Shown here piece by piece: positions 41,146 through 49,726 of a DNA stretch of 51,934 bases. This stretch comes from JAZSQZ01 sp045538175. Its GTDB lineage: Bacteria; Bacillota; Clostridia; Christensenellales; UBA1242. The position numbers were made by a program, and so were the translations under genes. Position 1 is the first letter of the stretch. Each line of letters starts with the position of its first letter. The DNA lies in assembly GCA_045538175.1 (NCBI GenBank), contig JAZSQZ010000052.1:1-51934 (forward strand), in the 5' to 3' direction. The notes under the pieces were generated by a model. That model saw only the letters and a program-made list of their open reading frames with translations. It was not told the DNA's origin and did not search any database.

Positions 41146-42027
41146 TTATTTTTTATAGTTGTTTATATCTTCTATTGTTGGCATACCTGTTTGTGTGCCT
41201 TGTTTTGAAACCTTTATTCCTGCACAAAGATTTGCAAACTCTACAGCTTCTGGCAAGGTTTTATTTTCTAAGATTGCAACTGAAAATGCACCAAGGAAGG
41301 TATCTCCTGCACCGGTTGTGTTTATAATTTTTGCTTTTATTGATGGTTTGTTTTCAACTTTCCCGTTGTAATAATAAAATGCACCTTCACTACCTTTTGT
41401 TAAAATTAGGCGTCCGTTATATTGTTTTAACATTTGCTCTTCTGTTTTAAACCCAGGAAGTTGTTTTATTTCTACTTCGTTTACAATTATGTAAGAACAC
41501 TTATCAAGAAGTTCTTGTTTTAATTCCCTTATAGGTGAAGGGTTAAAAACCATAATTTTGTTTGCCTTATAAACTTCGTCAATCAAAATTTCAACAGTTT
41601 TTAAAGGTATTTCAATTTGTGTTGCAACAACATCACAATCAACAATATTTTTTATATCTTTTTTGAGGCAAGTTGTATCATATTTGCCATTAGCCCCAGG
41701 GACTACAACAATCGAATTTGTGTCATCTCCCATAGTGATACAGGCAGAGCCACCCATCTCGCCTTTTAGCACAGTCAAACCATTTGTATCAACATTTTGT
41801 GATTGTAGGTTTTTTACATTTTCGTTTGAATGGATATCATCTCCCACAGCACCAAAAATTTTAACTGTTTTGCCTAATCTAGAAGCTGCAACTGAAACGT
41901 TTGCGCCTTTACCACCAAAGTAAATGTTAAAACTATCCCCTTTGATTGTTTCGCTTGGTTTTGGCAAGTGTTTTGATGAGAAAACAAAATCCGTATTTAT
42001 ACTTCCGACAACTGCAATCTTTTTCAC
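41146..42027 (-). CDS. rbsK: ribokinase (PfkB family sugar kinase)
   Basis: The 293-residue protein carries the PfkB signatures: VVGSINTDFVF at the start, GGKGANVSVAASRLG (about 38-52) and NTTGAGDTFLGAF (about 238-250) with the catalytic Asp. It phosphorylates ribose at O5. I chose GTG at 42027: the SD-like GGAGAG lies just before it and the family normally begins near this residue. An ATG at 42039 would add MESN and lacks an SD. The gene begins next to the stop of the nucleoside hydrolase gene (TAA-T-GTG), so ribose released from nucleosides would be phosphorylated by the coupled kinase. Confidence 0.88.
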   Translation of the reverse strand: MKKIAVVGSINTDFVFSSKHLPKPSETIKGDSFNIYFGGKGANVSVAASRLGKTVKIFGAVGDDIHSNENVKNLQSQNVDTNGLTVLKGEMGGSACITMGDDTNSIVVVPGANGKYDTTCLKKDIKNIVDCDVVATQIEIPLKTVEILIDEVYKANKIMVFNPSPIRELKQELLDKCSYIIVNEVEIKQLPGFKTEEQMLKQYNGRLILTKGSEGAFYYYNGKVENKPSIKAKIINTTGAGDTFLGAFSVAILENKTLPEAVEFANLCAGIKVSKQGTQTGMPTIEDINNYKK

Positions 42028-42028
42028 A

Positions 42029-42934
42029 TTACTCTCCATAAATTTCTTTTAAGTGCATCTTTTTTACTTCTTCTATATCTTTACACTTTTGAACTTTAAA
42101 CTTTCCATTTTCGTTTAATGGGAAATAAAGTTTTCCAAAAGTCGACTCTCCCTTTTTGCTTGCGACAACATCGCAGTTTGGAAAGACAAAAAGTTCTGGA
42201 TGAATAATCCCCATAATTGTTGATAAATCGTGGATACAAAACAAGTTTTCACCATAAGTTTCGTGACTACCATCAATCATCTTATAAACCATATCGTCTT
42301 CGAATGTTTTTATCTCTCTGTTTAAGAAAACATCTTTTGTGATTGCTGTTTCCCAGCCTAATTCCATAGGACTAAAAATAATATCTAAGCCACTTTCAAC
42401 AACCGGCATAATTGCGTCTGGGTCGACATATGCGTTAAACTCTGCATAATCTGTAATATTTCCAACACCTGTATATGAGCCTATCATACAATATGCTTTC
42501 TCGATTTTTTCAACACACTTAGGATACTTCTTTACAAGTTTTGCAATATTTGTAAGTGGGCCAAGTGTAATTAAAGTAATTTTTTCTTCACTTTCGTCTA
42601 AAGTTTTCTTTATTGCTTCGACTGCATCTAAGTAGTCTATTTGTTTTTTAGGTTTGTCGTATTCAAAATTTCCAAAACCATTTTTGCCGTGAACATCATC
42701 TGCATAGACTGGTTCTTTTTCAAGTGGACGACCTGCACCACTAGCAATAGGTGTGTCTTTTGAATATCTTTCTGCCATAAACAAAATGTTTTGATTTACA
42801 TTTTCGATTGTAACATTACCTGCAACAGTTGTGATAAGTTTAAAATCAAATTTGTTGCTTCTAAAAGCAACAAGCATTGCAAGACCATCGTCAATACCCA
42901 TATCGGTATCAATAATCACAGGTATTTTTTTCAT
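42029..42934 (-). CDS. inosine/uridine-preferring nucleoside hydrolase
   Basis: The 301-residue enzyme shows the DTDMGIDDGLAML calcium-binding start (residues 9-21) and the later VNQNILFMAERY, ITLGPLTNIA and EFNAYVDPDA signatures of the family. It splits ribonucleosides to base and ribose in the cytoplasm. The adjacent ribokinase makes a salvage route plausible: nucleoside to ribose to ribose-5-phosphate. The base specificity (purine or pyrimidine) cannot be read from the sequence with certainty. A consensus-like promoter and SD (GGGAG) precede the ATG; it is the first gene of the operon. Confidence 0.9.
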   Translation of the reverse strand: MKKIPVIIDTDMGIDDGLAMLVAFRSNKFDFKLITTVAGNVTIENVNQNILFMAERYSKDTPIASGAGRPLEKEPVYADDVHGKNGFGNFEYDKPKKQIDYLDAVEAIKKTLDESEEKITLITLGPLTNIAKLVKKYPKCVEKIEKAYCMIGSYTGVGNITDYAEFNAYVDPDAIMPVVESGLDIIFSPMELGWETAITKDVFLNREIKTFEDDMVYKMIDGSHETYGENLFCIHDLSTIMGIIHPELFVFPNCDVVASKKGESTFGKLYFPLNENGKFKVQKCKDIEEVKKMHLKEIYGE

Positions 42935-42957
42935 ATATTTCTCCCTTTATTAACTAA

Positions 42958-42986
42958 AGTATAACATAATTTTTTTTTGCTACCAA
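42958..42986 (-). promoter_or_regulatory. promoter of the nucleoside-salvage operon
   Basis: On the minus strand TTGGTA (42986-42981), 17 nt, TATACT (42963-42958). Confidence 0.65.
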
Positions 42987-42992
42987 ATAAAA

Positions 42993-43017
42993 AAAAGAGA
43001 GAAATTATCTCTCTTTT
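42993..43017 (-). terminator. terminator of ilvE
   Basis: AAAAGAGAGA with TCTCTCTTTT around AATTA, with a T run on the minus strand. Confidence 0.88.
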
Positions 43018-43020
43018 AAA

Positions 43021-44088
43021 TTAAAAATCAAGTTTTACAGACCAACCAAATGGGTCTTCTGCCTTACCCCATTGAATTGCTGTTAAACTGTCGTAAAGTT
43101 TTTGCGAAAGCTCGCCTATTTCATTATTGTTTACAACCATAATTTTGTTTTCATAATTGAATTCGCCTATAGGACTTATAACTGCTGCTGTACCTGTGCC
43201 AAATGCTTCTTCAAGTTTGCCATTATTGTAAGCATCAACAAGTTCGGCAATCTCTATCTTTCTTTCTTCAACATCGATGCCCCAGGTTTTTAAAAGTTCG
43301 ATAACAGACCTTCTTGTAATACCAGGCAAAATGCTTCCTTCAAGAGATGGAGTTATAACTTTTCCGTCAATTTTGAAAAATACATTCATTGCGCCAACTT
43401 CTTCGATATATTTTCTTTCTCTTCCGTCAAGCCACAATACTTGAGAATAATTCATCTTTTCGGCTTTTTCTTGTCCCTTTAAACTTGCAGCATAGTTGCC
43501 ACCACTTTTTATAAAACCTGTGCCACCTTTGACTGCCCTTACGTATTCACTTTCGACATAAATTTTTACAGGATTTAAGCCTTCTTTATAATATGAACCA
43601 ACAGGGCAACAAATAATCATAAATTTATATTCTTTTGCAGGGTGTACGCCAAGTCCTGATTGTGTTGCAATTATAAATGGTCTAATGTAAAGTGAAGTGC
43701 CATCACTGTGTGGTACCCAATCTTTGTCAATCTCTAAAAGTTTTGTTAAAGCTTTTAAACAAAAATCTTCATCAAGTTTTGGGATACACAATCTTTCGTT
43801 TGAAATATTTAATCTTTCAAAGTTTTTTTCTGGTCTAAAAAGCAATATTTTTCCATTAGGTGAACGATATGCTTTCATACCTTCAAAAACTTCTTGTCCA
43901 TAGTGCAAAATCATTGCAGCAGGGTCAAGACTTATATTCCCGTAAGGCACAATTTGTGGGTTATGCCAACCTTTATCTTCACTATAATCCATAACAAACA
44001 TATGGTCTGTAAACGTTTTTCCAAAAACTAAATTTTTGTCTTCTGGTTTTTGTTTTAATGTTGTTGCTTTTGTGATTTTTATTTCCAT
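43021..44088 (-). CDS. ilvE: branched-chain amino acid aminotransferase
   Basis: The 355-residue PLP enzyme shows the BCAT family features: HYGQEVFEGMKAY (about 61-73), IRPFIIATQSGLGVHP, and the PLP-lysine region FIKSGGNYAASLKGQ, then EEVGAMNVFF and the PGITRRSVIELL helix. It interconverts branched-chain amino acids and their 2-oxo acids using glutamate. Its length and motifs fit the longer (type II, mammalian-like) BCAT group. It is monocistronic, with an SD (AAAGGAA), a promoter and an upstream palindrome. No ilv or leu genes are adjacent. Confidence 0.92.
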   Translation of the reverse strand: MEIKITKATTLKQKPEDKNLVFGKTFTDHMFVMDYSEDKGWHNPQIVPYGNISLDPAAMILHYGQEVFEGMKAYRSPNGKILLFRPEKNFERLNISNERLCIPKLDEDFCLKALTKLLEIDKDWVPHSDGTSLYIRPFIIATQSGLGVHPAKEYKFMIICCPVGSYYKEGLNPVKIYVESEYVRAVKGGTGFIKSGGNYAASLKGQEKAEKMNYSQVLWLDGRERKYIEEVGAMNVFFKIDGKVITPSLEGSILPGITRRSVIELLKTWGIDVEERKIEIAELVDAYNNGKLEEAFGTGTAAVISPIGEFNYENKIMVVNNNEIGELSQKLYDSLTAIQWGKAEDPFGWSVKLDF

Positions 44089-44122
44089 TGTTTATAATTC
44101 CTTTTTAAAAAACTACCCTTAA

Positions 44123-44150
44123 ATTTTACCACTTATACACAAAAAAACAA
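44123..44150 (-). promoter_or_regulatory. ilvE promoter
   Basis: On the minus strand TTGTTT (44150-44145), 16 nt, TAAAAT (44128-44123). No T-box leader is present. Confidence 0.55.
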
Positions 44151-44157
44151 AATAAAT

Positions 44158-44169
44158 ATTAACGTTAAT
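44158..44169. promoter_or_regulatory. palindrome upstream of ilvE promoter
   Basis: ATTAACGTTAAT, 12-bp perfect palindrome, 8 nt upstream of the ilvE -35 box. A possible regulator site; no binding protein is indicated. Confidence 0.35.
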
Positions 44170-44178
44170 CAAAAAAAT

Positions 44179-44202
44179 AAAAAGCACAAAAATGTGCTTT
44201 TT
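44179..44202 (-). terminator. terminator of the collagen-like gene
   Basis: AAAAAGCAC with GTGCTTTTT around a 6-nt A-rich loop, with T run on the minus strand. Confidence 0.85.
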
Positions 44203-44205
44203 GTT

Positions 44206-44880
44206 TTATGCAAGTTTAATTATAGACATATTTGTTTGTTCATAATCATTTGACACAGTTGAACCATTTACAACTGTTATATCTGTTTGCGTGGTTGTTG
44301 TAAACAGATACTGCGACGTAATATTTCCACCAACTGCCGTACCATCAAGATATCTTGCAGTTGAAGGCACTGCCACCCCATCTTGATAAATTGTAACGCC
44401 TGCAGGACCTGTGTCTGCTGTGTTTGAAACAATGCTTTCAAAATTTATATAATAAGTGCCTGGCTGAAGAGTTATTGTATCAGGTGCAACAAAACTTATA
44501 TCTTCTCCAGCAACACTTGCTGTACCTAAATTAAGGTTAGCACCACTTGCGACTGTTTGTTCTGCTTCGTTTACAACAAACGCACTATCTATATCAACAA
44601 CACCTGTAGGCCCTGTTGCACCTATCGGTCCTGTTGGCCCTGTTGCGCCTGTTGGACCTGTCGCTCCGGTCGGTCCTGTTGCCCCTGCAATTCCCGAAGG
44701 ACCAGTGGCGCCCGTTGGTCCCGTTGGACCTATCGGTCCTGTTGCGCCCGTTGGTCCTACAGGGCCAATTTGCCCAGGGGACACAATTGTGTTTGTAACA
44801 AATCTTCTTGGCGTTATACAATTATTACACCCACAACACCTATTATAATTTTCGCAAAATAAAAAAAGTTTTTCTTCCAT
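44206..44880 (-). CDS. collagen-like Gly-X-Y surface or spore protein
   Basis: From ATG 44880 (SD AAAGGAGG) the protein has 224 residues. A Cys-rich start (NYNRCCGCNNC) and Arg stretch lead into about 22 Gly-X-Y triplets, mostly Gly-Pro-Thr and Gly-Ala-Thr (about residues 35-95), then a 130-residue C-terminal beta-rich domain with YYINFES and DGVAVPSTAR, resembling the TNF-like BclA-type C-terminal domain of exosporium proteins. It should form trimeric stalk-and-knob fibres on a cell or spore surface. No signal peptide is seen, as in exosporium proteins. The upstream in-frame ATG at 44898 lacks an SD. Confidence 0.85.
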   Translation of the reverse strand: MEEKLFLFCENYNRCCGCNNCITPRRFVTNTIVSPGQIGPVGPTGATGPIGPTGPTGATGPSGIAGATGPTGATGPTGATGPTGPIGATGPTGVVDIDSAFVVNEAEQTVASGANLNLGTASVAGEDISFVAPDTITLQPGTYYINFESIVSNTADTGPAGVTIYQDGVAVPSTARYLDGTAVGGNITSQYLFTTTTQTDITVVNGSTVSNDYEQTNMSIIKLA

Positions 44881-44951
44881 TATTCCTCCTTTGCTCATTT
44901 CATAATATGTAAAGAATTAGAATATTGACACAAAGAAAGATTATACCTATT

Positions 44952-44979
44952 TTGTTTTTTAAAATAAAAATTTTATGCT
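44952..44979 (+). promoter_or_regulatory. promoter of the cytidine-deaminase-like gene
   Basis: TTGTTT (44952-44957), 16 nt, TATGCT (44974-44979). Confidence 0.5.
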
Positions 44980-45008
44980 AAACTAAAAACACAAAAGGAA
45001 TGTTTATT

Positions 45009-45461
45009 ATGGAAAACGAAAAAGATATCTGGCAAATTATGTACGAAAAAGCAAAGGCTGAGTATTATCCTACAGAAGTAAGCCCATTTATAACAGCACA
45101 CCACGTTGTTTGTGCTATACAAAGTGAAAATGGCGAAATCTATACAGGTTTTTGCATTGAAGGTGCAAGTGGAGTTATCGCACTTTGTGCAGAAAGGGTT
45201 GCCGGACTTAATATGTATTTACAAAGTGGACAAACTGTCGTAAAAAGAATGATTGCTTTTAGAGATAAACCACCAAAAGTTAATGGTGGTATGCCATGTG
45301 GTGCTTGCAGAGAATTTTTTATGCAACTAAATATAAAAAACAAAGATATGGAAATTATGACAGACTTTGATACAAGAAAAACTGTCAAACTTGAAACCTT
45401 GATTCCAAATTGGTGGGGCACAAAAAGATACGAAGCCTTAAACAATAACAATAATACCTAA
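45009..45461 (+). CDS. cytidine deaminase-like protein
   Basis: From ATG 45009 (AAAAGGA spaced 9 nt) the protein has 150 residues. It has the zinc-deaminase motifs Cys-Ala-Glu (CAERVA, about 58-63) and PCGACREFF (about 94-102). Most CDA enzymes use the same Cys-Ala-Glu pattern with later PCGxCRQ; here Gln is replaced by Glu. It probably deaminates cytidine, blasticidin-type analogues or a modified base; the precise substrate is not evident. An ATG at 45000 is in frame but abuts the SD. It is monocistronic, with a bidirectional terminator after it. Confidence 0.8.
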   Translation: MENEKDIWQIMYEKAKAEYYPTEVSPFITAHHVVCAIQSENGEIYTGFCIEGASGVIALCAERVAGLNMYLQSGQTVVKRMIAFRDKPPKVNGGMPCGACREFFMQLNIKNKDMEIMTDFDTRKTVKLETLIPNWWGTKRYEALNNNNNT

Positions 45462-45464
45462 AAC

Positions 45465-45492
45465 AAAAAACAGAGCCTAAGCTCTGTTTTTT
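45465..45492. terminator. bidirectional terminator
   Basis: AAAAAACAGAGC with GCTCTGTTTTTT around CTAA, between convergent genes. Confidence 0.93.
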
Positions 45493-46356
45493 TTAAATCT
45501 CTATAAGTTCGTAATTTTCATTTCCAAGATTTCTTTTTATTGCATAGTCTAGTGTGTGGATTCCGTTTCTGCTTTCAATTCTTTCAATCAAATGTTTTTT
45601 ACCTTTATCATTTGAAGCATAAACCAAATCTACACATGCTCTGTCTAATGCAAGTGGGTCGGTTGATGCAAGGATACCGATATCTGCTATTTCTGGGTCT
45701 TTTGCTTTTGCACAGCAATCGCAATCAACTGACATATTTTTCATAACATTTATAAAAACAATTTTGCCTTTATAATAATCAAGTATTGTTTCGCTCGCTT
45801 CTACCATAGATTCCAAAAATGAATCATGATCGGCAGTCCATTTTTCTTTAGGGTTGCCAGCACCGTGTATAACTGCTTTGCCATAAGATGAGGCAAGACC
45901 TATTGAGATGTTTTTGATTGCCCCACCAAAACCACCCATAGGGTGTCCTTTAAAGTGAGATAAGACAAGCATAGAGTCATAGTTTTTCATATTGTTTCCA
46001 ACATAGTTTATACTTAAATGTTTGCCTTCTTTTATAGGAAGTTCCATATCCCCTGTTTCATCTAAAATATCAACAGCAAAATACTTGCTCCAGCCGTGTT
46101 TTTCCATTGCTTTTTTGTGCTTTTCAGTTGTGTTTCTCTCGCCTTCGTATGCAGTGTTACACTCGACAACTGTGCCGTCGACTTCTTTTATAATGTTTTC
46201 AAAAAATTCTGGTCTTATAAAATTTTGATTTCCTACTTCGCCTGAGTGCACTTTGACAGCAACCTTGCCATCTAAATTTACACCAAGTTTTTTATATAAC
46301 TTTACAACTTCTTCTCCTGTAATGTTTTTTGAAAAATAAACTTTTGCTTTTTCCAT
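45493..46356 (-). CDS. DUF362-family protein
   Basis: The 287-residue protein fits the DUF362 family: KVAVKVHSGEVGNQNFIRPEF near the start, SHFKGHPMGGFGGAIKN (about 133-149), MSVDCDCCAKAKDP with a Cys cluster (about 208-221) and DPLALDRACVDL. Family members often carry ferredoxin-like Fe-S domains at the C-terminus; that domain is absent here, leaving only the Cys cluster. The function of DUF362 is not established. It is the last gene of a four-gene operon with a GT4 transferase, a phosphodiesterase and rfbB. Confidence 0.87.
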   Translation of the reverse strand: MEKAKVYFSKNITGEEVVKLYKKLGVNLDGKVAVKVHSGEVGNQNFIRPEFFENIIKEVDGTVVECNTAYEGERNTTEKHKKAMEKHGWSKYFAVDILDETGDMELPIKEGKHLSINYVGNNMKNYDSMLVLSHFKGHPMGGFGGAIKNISIGLASSYGKAVIHGAGNPKEKWTADHDSFLESMVEASETILDYYKGKIVFINVMKNMSVDCDCCAKAKDPEIADIGILASTDPLALDRACVDLVYASNDKGKKHLIERIESRNGIHTLDYAIKRNLGNENYELIEI

Positions 46357-46365
46357 TTTAACTCC

Positions 46366-47310
46366 CTAATTTGAATTTTGTTTGTACCAATCTATAATGG
46401 TTTGAAGTGAATTTTCAAATGTGTACTTTGGTTTATATCCCAACTCTTTTGAGATTTTATCATAATTTATCGAATATCTATAGTCATTGTTTTTTCGGTT
46501 TTTGACAAACTCTATTTTAGATTTTGAACTTTTAAAACAAGATAAAATTATTTTGGCGACTTCAAGATTTGTTTTCTCGCCACTGCTTCCTATGTTATAA
46601 ATTTCGCCTGAACGACCACTTTCTATAATTCTTTTTATACCTTCACAATGGTCTAGGACATTTATCCAATCTCTTATATTTTTGCCATCTCCATGCACTG
46701 TTATGTTTCTGTTATTTATAACATCTTGAATTGATTTTGAAACAAATTTTTCTTTATGTTGATAAATTCCATAATTGTTTGAACACCTAGAAATTGTTGT
46801 GTCTAAGTTAAACATTTTGTTATATGACAACACAAGCAAATCTGCTGCTGCCTTTGATATGCTATATGGGTTTGTAGGTCTTAGGGGAGAAGTTTCCAAA
46901 AAAGAGGGGTCGCCATCTTTTAACTCGCCATAGACTTCGTCCGTTGATACTTGATGAAATCTTTTTACATTGTGTTTTTTACAAGCATCAAGCAAAACCC
47001 TAACACCTGTGATATTTGTATCAATAAAAGGTTGTGGGGTTTTAATAGAATTTTCAACATGTGATTCTGCTGCAAAGTTTACAACAACATCAATTTTGTT
47101 TTCTTTAATGACCTTATCAACAAGTTCTTCGTCACAAATATTTCCTAAAACAAACTTAAAGTTTTGGTTGTTTAGAAGGTCTTCTATATTTTCTTTATTA
47201 CCTGCATAAGTTAAGGCATCAAGGCAAACAAAGTTGTCACTTTTATTATAAACATAATGGCAAAAATTTGCACCGATAAAACCTGCCCCACCTGTAATCA
47301 AAATATTCAC
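46366..47310 (-). CDS. rfbB: dTDP-glucose 4,6-dehydratase
   Basis: The 314-residue extended SDR has GGAGFIGANF (residues 7-16), the NFAAESHVENSI active-site segment (about 78-89), STDEVYGEL (about 124-132) with the catalytic Thr-Asp-Glu, and YSISKAAAD (Tyr and Lys). It makes dTDP-4-dehydro-6-deoxyglucose. It is usually encoded with rfbA, rfbC and rfbD for rhamnose; none is here, so the product may be used elsewhere. The SD is more distant than usual (about 13 nt), but the N-terminus matches the family. It is the third gene of the GT4 operon. Confidence 0.9.
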   Translation of the reverse strand: MNILITGGAGFIGANFCHYVYNKSDNFVCLDALTYAGNKENIEDLLNNQNFKFVLGNICDEELVDKVIKENKIDVVVNFAAESHVENSIKTPQPFIDTNITGVRVLLDACKKHNVKRFHQVSTDEVYGELKDGDPSFLETSPLRPTNPYSISKAAADLLVLSYNKMFNLDTTISRCSNNYGIYQHKEKFVSKSIQDVINNRNITVHGDGKNIRDWINVLDHCEGIKRIIESGRSGEIYNIGSSGEKTNLEVAKIILSCFKSSKSKIEFVKNRKNNDYRYSINYDKISKELGYKPKYTFENSLQTIIDWYKQNSN

Positions 47311-47331
47311 TTTAAATTACCCCTAGTTAAA

Positions 47332-48447
47332 TTATGCTTTTTTAGACAAGACAATAAGTGGCACTTCCATCTCTTGTGTTAAAGATGTGTGATGGCCCTT
47401 AAAAAACTGTCTATCTTCTGCAAAAATAAACATCTTATCTTTCTTTGAAACTGCTATGTAATCTCCAAGCATATTTCTATGTCCGTCAAACTCTTTTAAA
47501 CCAAAATATCCCTTATCAACAAGGGTTTGCGTTTTAAAAAGTTTAAAGTCTTTTTTATAGTACAAATTAAACAACTTTTCAAATTCTTTTTCTTTGCCTT
47601 GTTTTATTTTAAATGCAGCGGCTCTGCTCTCCAAATAAGGTTTTATTTCAAGCAAATCCATAATGTCTTGTTGTTTGTAAATTTCTATATATCCACCAAC
47701 GTCAATTTGACCGTGGTCGGCAGAAACAACAATCAATGTATCTTCAACTTGTGAATAAAGGTTTTCGATATTTTCTACAATTTCGCAAAACTTTTCTTTT
47801 GCGTTTTTACTGCTTACACCAAACTCGTGCATAGTTGCGTCAGGCTCAGGGTTGTAGCAATAAACAAATTGCTTGCCTTGTTTTTGACAGACTTTTAAAA
47901 TCCCATCTGCCATTTCTTTAGGTGTATTATATGTTGTGTTGTTTTTAACCGGGCCTACTTTTACAAACCCCGGGAAAACTGTATTGATTGTATAATCTGT
48001 GTTTACAGTTTCGTAATAAGGTTTGTATGGTAGTTTGTTAAATATTTTTTTAGAATCAACTTCTTCTTTTGTATATGAATCTTTGTTTAAATACAAATCA
48101 ACAGTTTTATCCATAAAATCAAGATAAACACTCCAGCCAAACCAACCGTGCTCCATAGGATACTTACAAGACATTAAAGTTGTTGTTGCGCTCGTTGTGG
48201 TTGATGGAAAAACTGAAGTAAGTTTTTGCTTTATGTTTTTTCTAAGCAAATTGTCTTTTTTTAGGTTTATCTTAATAGGGTTTATACCAAAACCATCAAG
48301 GATAATAAATACAACATTTTTGTATCCTTTTTTAAGTTCGTTTTCTAAAATTGGCAAAGTTTTAACATCTGTTTTATTGCCCAAAAAATTTGAAAACGTT
48401 GACGATATGTTTATAATGTTTTTATTAAAACTTGGTCTTTTAAACAT
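47332..48447 (-). CDS. alkaline-phosphatase superfamily phosphodiesterase
   Basis: The 371-residue protein matches type I phosphodiesterase/nucleotide pyrophosphatase relatives: FIILDGFG (about 47-54) for the first metal Asp, PSTTTSATTTLMSCKYP with the likely Thr nucleophile (about 80-96), NPEPDATMHEFG (about 208-219), VVSADHGQ (about 242-249) and a late GHH segment. It has no signal peptide or membrane segment, so it would act in the cytosol. The start overlaps the 3' end of the GT4 gene by 8 bp, indicating translational coupling and a shared pathway, perhaps phospho-lipid or glycolipid head groups. Confidence 0.82.
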   Translation of the reverse strand: MFKRPSFNKNIINISSTFSNFLGNKTDVKTLPILENELKKGYKNVVFIILDGFGINPIKINLKKDNLLRKNIKQKLTSVFPSTTTSATTTLMSCKYPMEHGWFGWSVYLDFMDKTVDLYLNKDSYTKEEVDSKKIFNKLPYKPYYETVNTDYTINTVFPGFVKVGPVKNNTTYNTPKEMADGILKVCQKQGKQFVYCYNPEPDATMHEFGVSSKNAKEKFCEIVENIENLYSQVEDTLIVVSADHGQIDVGGYIEIYKQQDIMDLLEIKPYLESRAAAFKIKQGKEKEFEKLFNLYYKKDFKLFKTQTLVDKGYFGLKEFDGHRNMLGDYIAVSKKDKMFIFAEDRQFFKGHHTSLTQEMEVPLIVLSKKA

Positions 48448-49597
48448 TTTTCTTTTCTCTCTTTTTGTTTGTGTTGTGTTTTATTGCATACTCAAACATT
48501 TCTTCCATTTTATCCATGCATTTTTGAATTTTAAACTCTTGCATAAACTCAACATATTTTTTGCTCATTTCTGCCTTTTTGTCTGGGTTATCCAACCAAT
48601 AGTCGATTTTTTTTGCAAGGTCAATCTCGTCGCCATTTTTAAAAAGATTTTCTTTTGACAATGCAAATTGATAAAGTGCTGCGTTTTTGCTGTCAGACAA
48701 TACCGGCACAATTCCACAACTTATTGCTTCCATACAACCGATACCTTCGATTTCAATATCCGAACAATGAACATAAAGGTCACAAAAGTTTATAACTTCT
48801 ATAAGTTCGTCCTTTGATAAGAAACACATAATAGGTGGATTTGGAAGATTTTTCCCAAGTTTTCTTAAAGTCTTTTCCGTAGGGCCGTTTCCTGCAAGGA
48901 TAATTTGAATTTTGTCCCTATACTTACTATGCTCTACAGCTTTTATCAAAAGATCTTGTCTTTTTTCGTTTGAATATCTGCCAGAAAGCATAATACAAAA
49001 CTTATCTTTAAGTTCATCTGGCTTTTTAGATTTTGTTGGTTTGAATTCGTCCCTTACACCGTTTGAAATTACAAAGTTTTTAGTCTTGTATCCGTTTTCA
49101 ACAAGTTTGTCAGCAATAAATTGACTTGGACAGTGCACACACATGCATTTGTGATAAAACTTAATATTAAAATACTTATATATAAGTTTGTTTATAAAAC
49201 CAACTTTTTGCATTTTAATGTGACTTGTAATATTTTCAGGTTGACAATGAAAAGCAGTTGTGAAAGGAATGTTGTTTTTTATGCAAATATCGATACCCTT
49301 TTTGCTCATCTTAAAAGGAAGCAAAAAGTGGACAACATCAGCATCTTTGATTGCTTCATAAATTGTCTTTTTTTCAGGTCTTCCTAGGGCAACACCATTT
49401 ACCTTTTTGATGTAGTTATTAAAAAAATAAAAGTTGCGCTCAGGCACAGTGTAATAATTTTCGTCGTTTCCTTTATAGGTTGAAACAACTTTTACTTCGT
49501 GCCCTCTTTTTTTCATATTTTCAACAAGGCGAGATGCTGTGGCCGAAGTACCGTTGTTGGTTTGACCAAATACATCTGCAACAAGTGTAATTTTCAT
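48440..49597 (-). CDS. GT4-family glycosyltransferase
   Basis: From ATG 49597, behind AAAGGA, the protein has 385 residues. It has a GT-B fold with a Gly/Ser-Thr-rich N-terminal loop (TNNGTSATASRL), the SGRYSNEKRQDLLIKAVE segment (about 205-222), and the EIEGIGCMEAISCG E-x7-E motif (about 298-312). Such enzymes add sugars to membrane lipids or glycans on the cytosolic face. The first gene of a four-gene operon, with a promoter upstream. The upstream in-frame ATG at 49618 lacks an SD. Confidence 0.87.
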   Translation of the reverse strand: MKITLVADVFGQTNNGTSATASRLVENMKKRGHEVKVVSTYKGNDENYYTVPERNFYFFNNYIKKVNGVALGRPEKKTIYEAIKDADVVHFLLPFKMSKKGIDICIKNNIPFTTAFHCQPENITSHIKMQKVGFINKLIYKYFNIKFYHKCMCVHCPSQFIADKLVENGYKTKNFVISNGVRDEFKPTKSKKPDELKDKFCIMLSGRYSNEKRQDLLIKAVEHSKYRDKIQIILAGNGPTEKTLRKLGKNLPNPPIMCFLSKDELIEVINFCDLYVHCSDIEIEGIGCMEAISCGIVPVLSDSKNAALYQFALSKENLFKNGDEIDLAKKIDYWLDNPDKKAEMSKKYVEFMQEFKIQKCMDKMEEMFEYAIKHNTNKKREKKNV

Positions 49598-49626
49598 AAA
49601 TTTTCCTTTTAATCCCACCTACAAAC

Positions 49627-49654
49627 ATTTTAAACTATTGTCTATTTTTGTCAA
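49627..49654 (-). promoter_or_regulatory. promoter of the GT4 operon
   Basis: On the minus strand TTGACA (49654-49649), 16 nt, TAAAAT (49632-49627). Confidence 0.75.
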
Positions 49655-49726
49655 ATAAATTGATATTTGTTGTGGCGTTTTATAAAACTTTTACAACTTT
49701 TTTAAAACCAATACATATAAATTATT

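Noticed and set aside
44089..44205. T-box or other riboswitch upstream of ilvE
   Set aside because: The leader is about 30 nt with no specifier loop or T-box motif.
44557..44862. Frames opposite the collagen-like gene with Cys/Arg-rich translations
   Set aside because: Shadows of Gly-X-Y repeat DNA in other frames.
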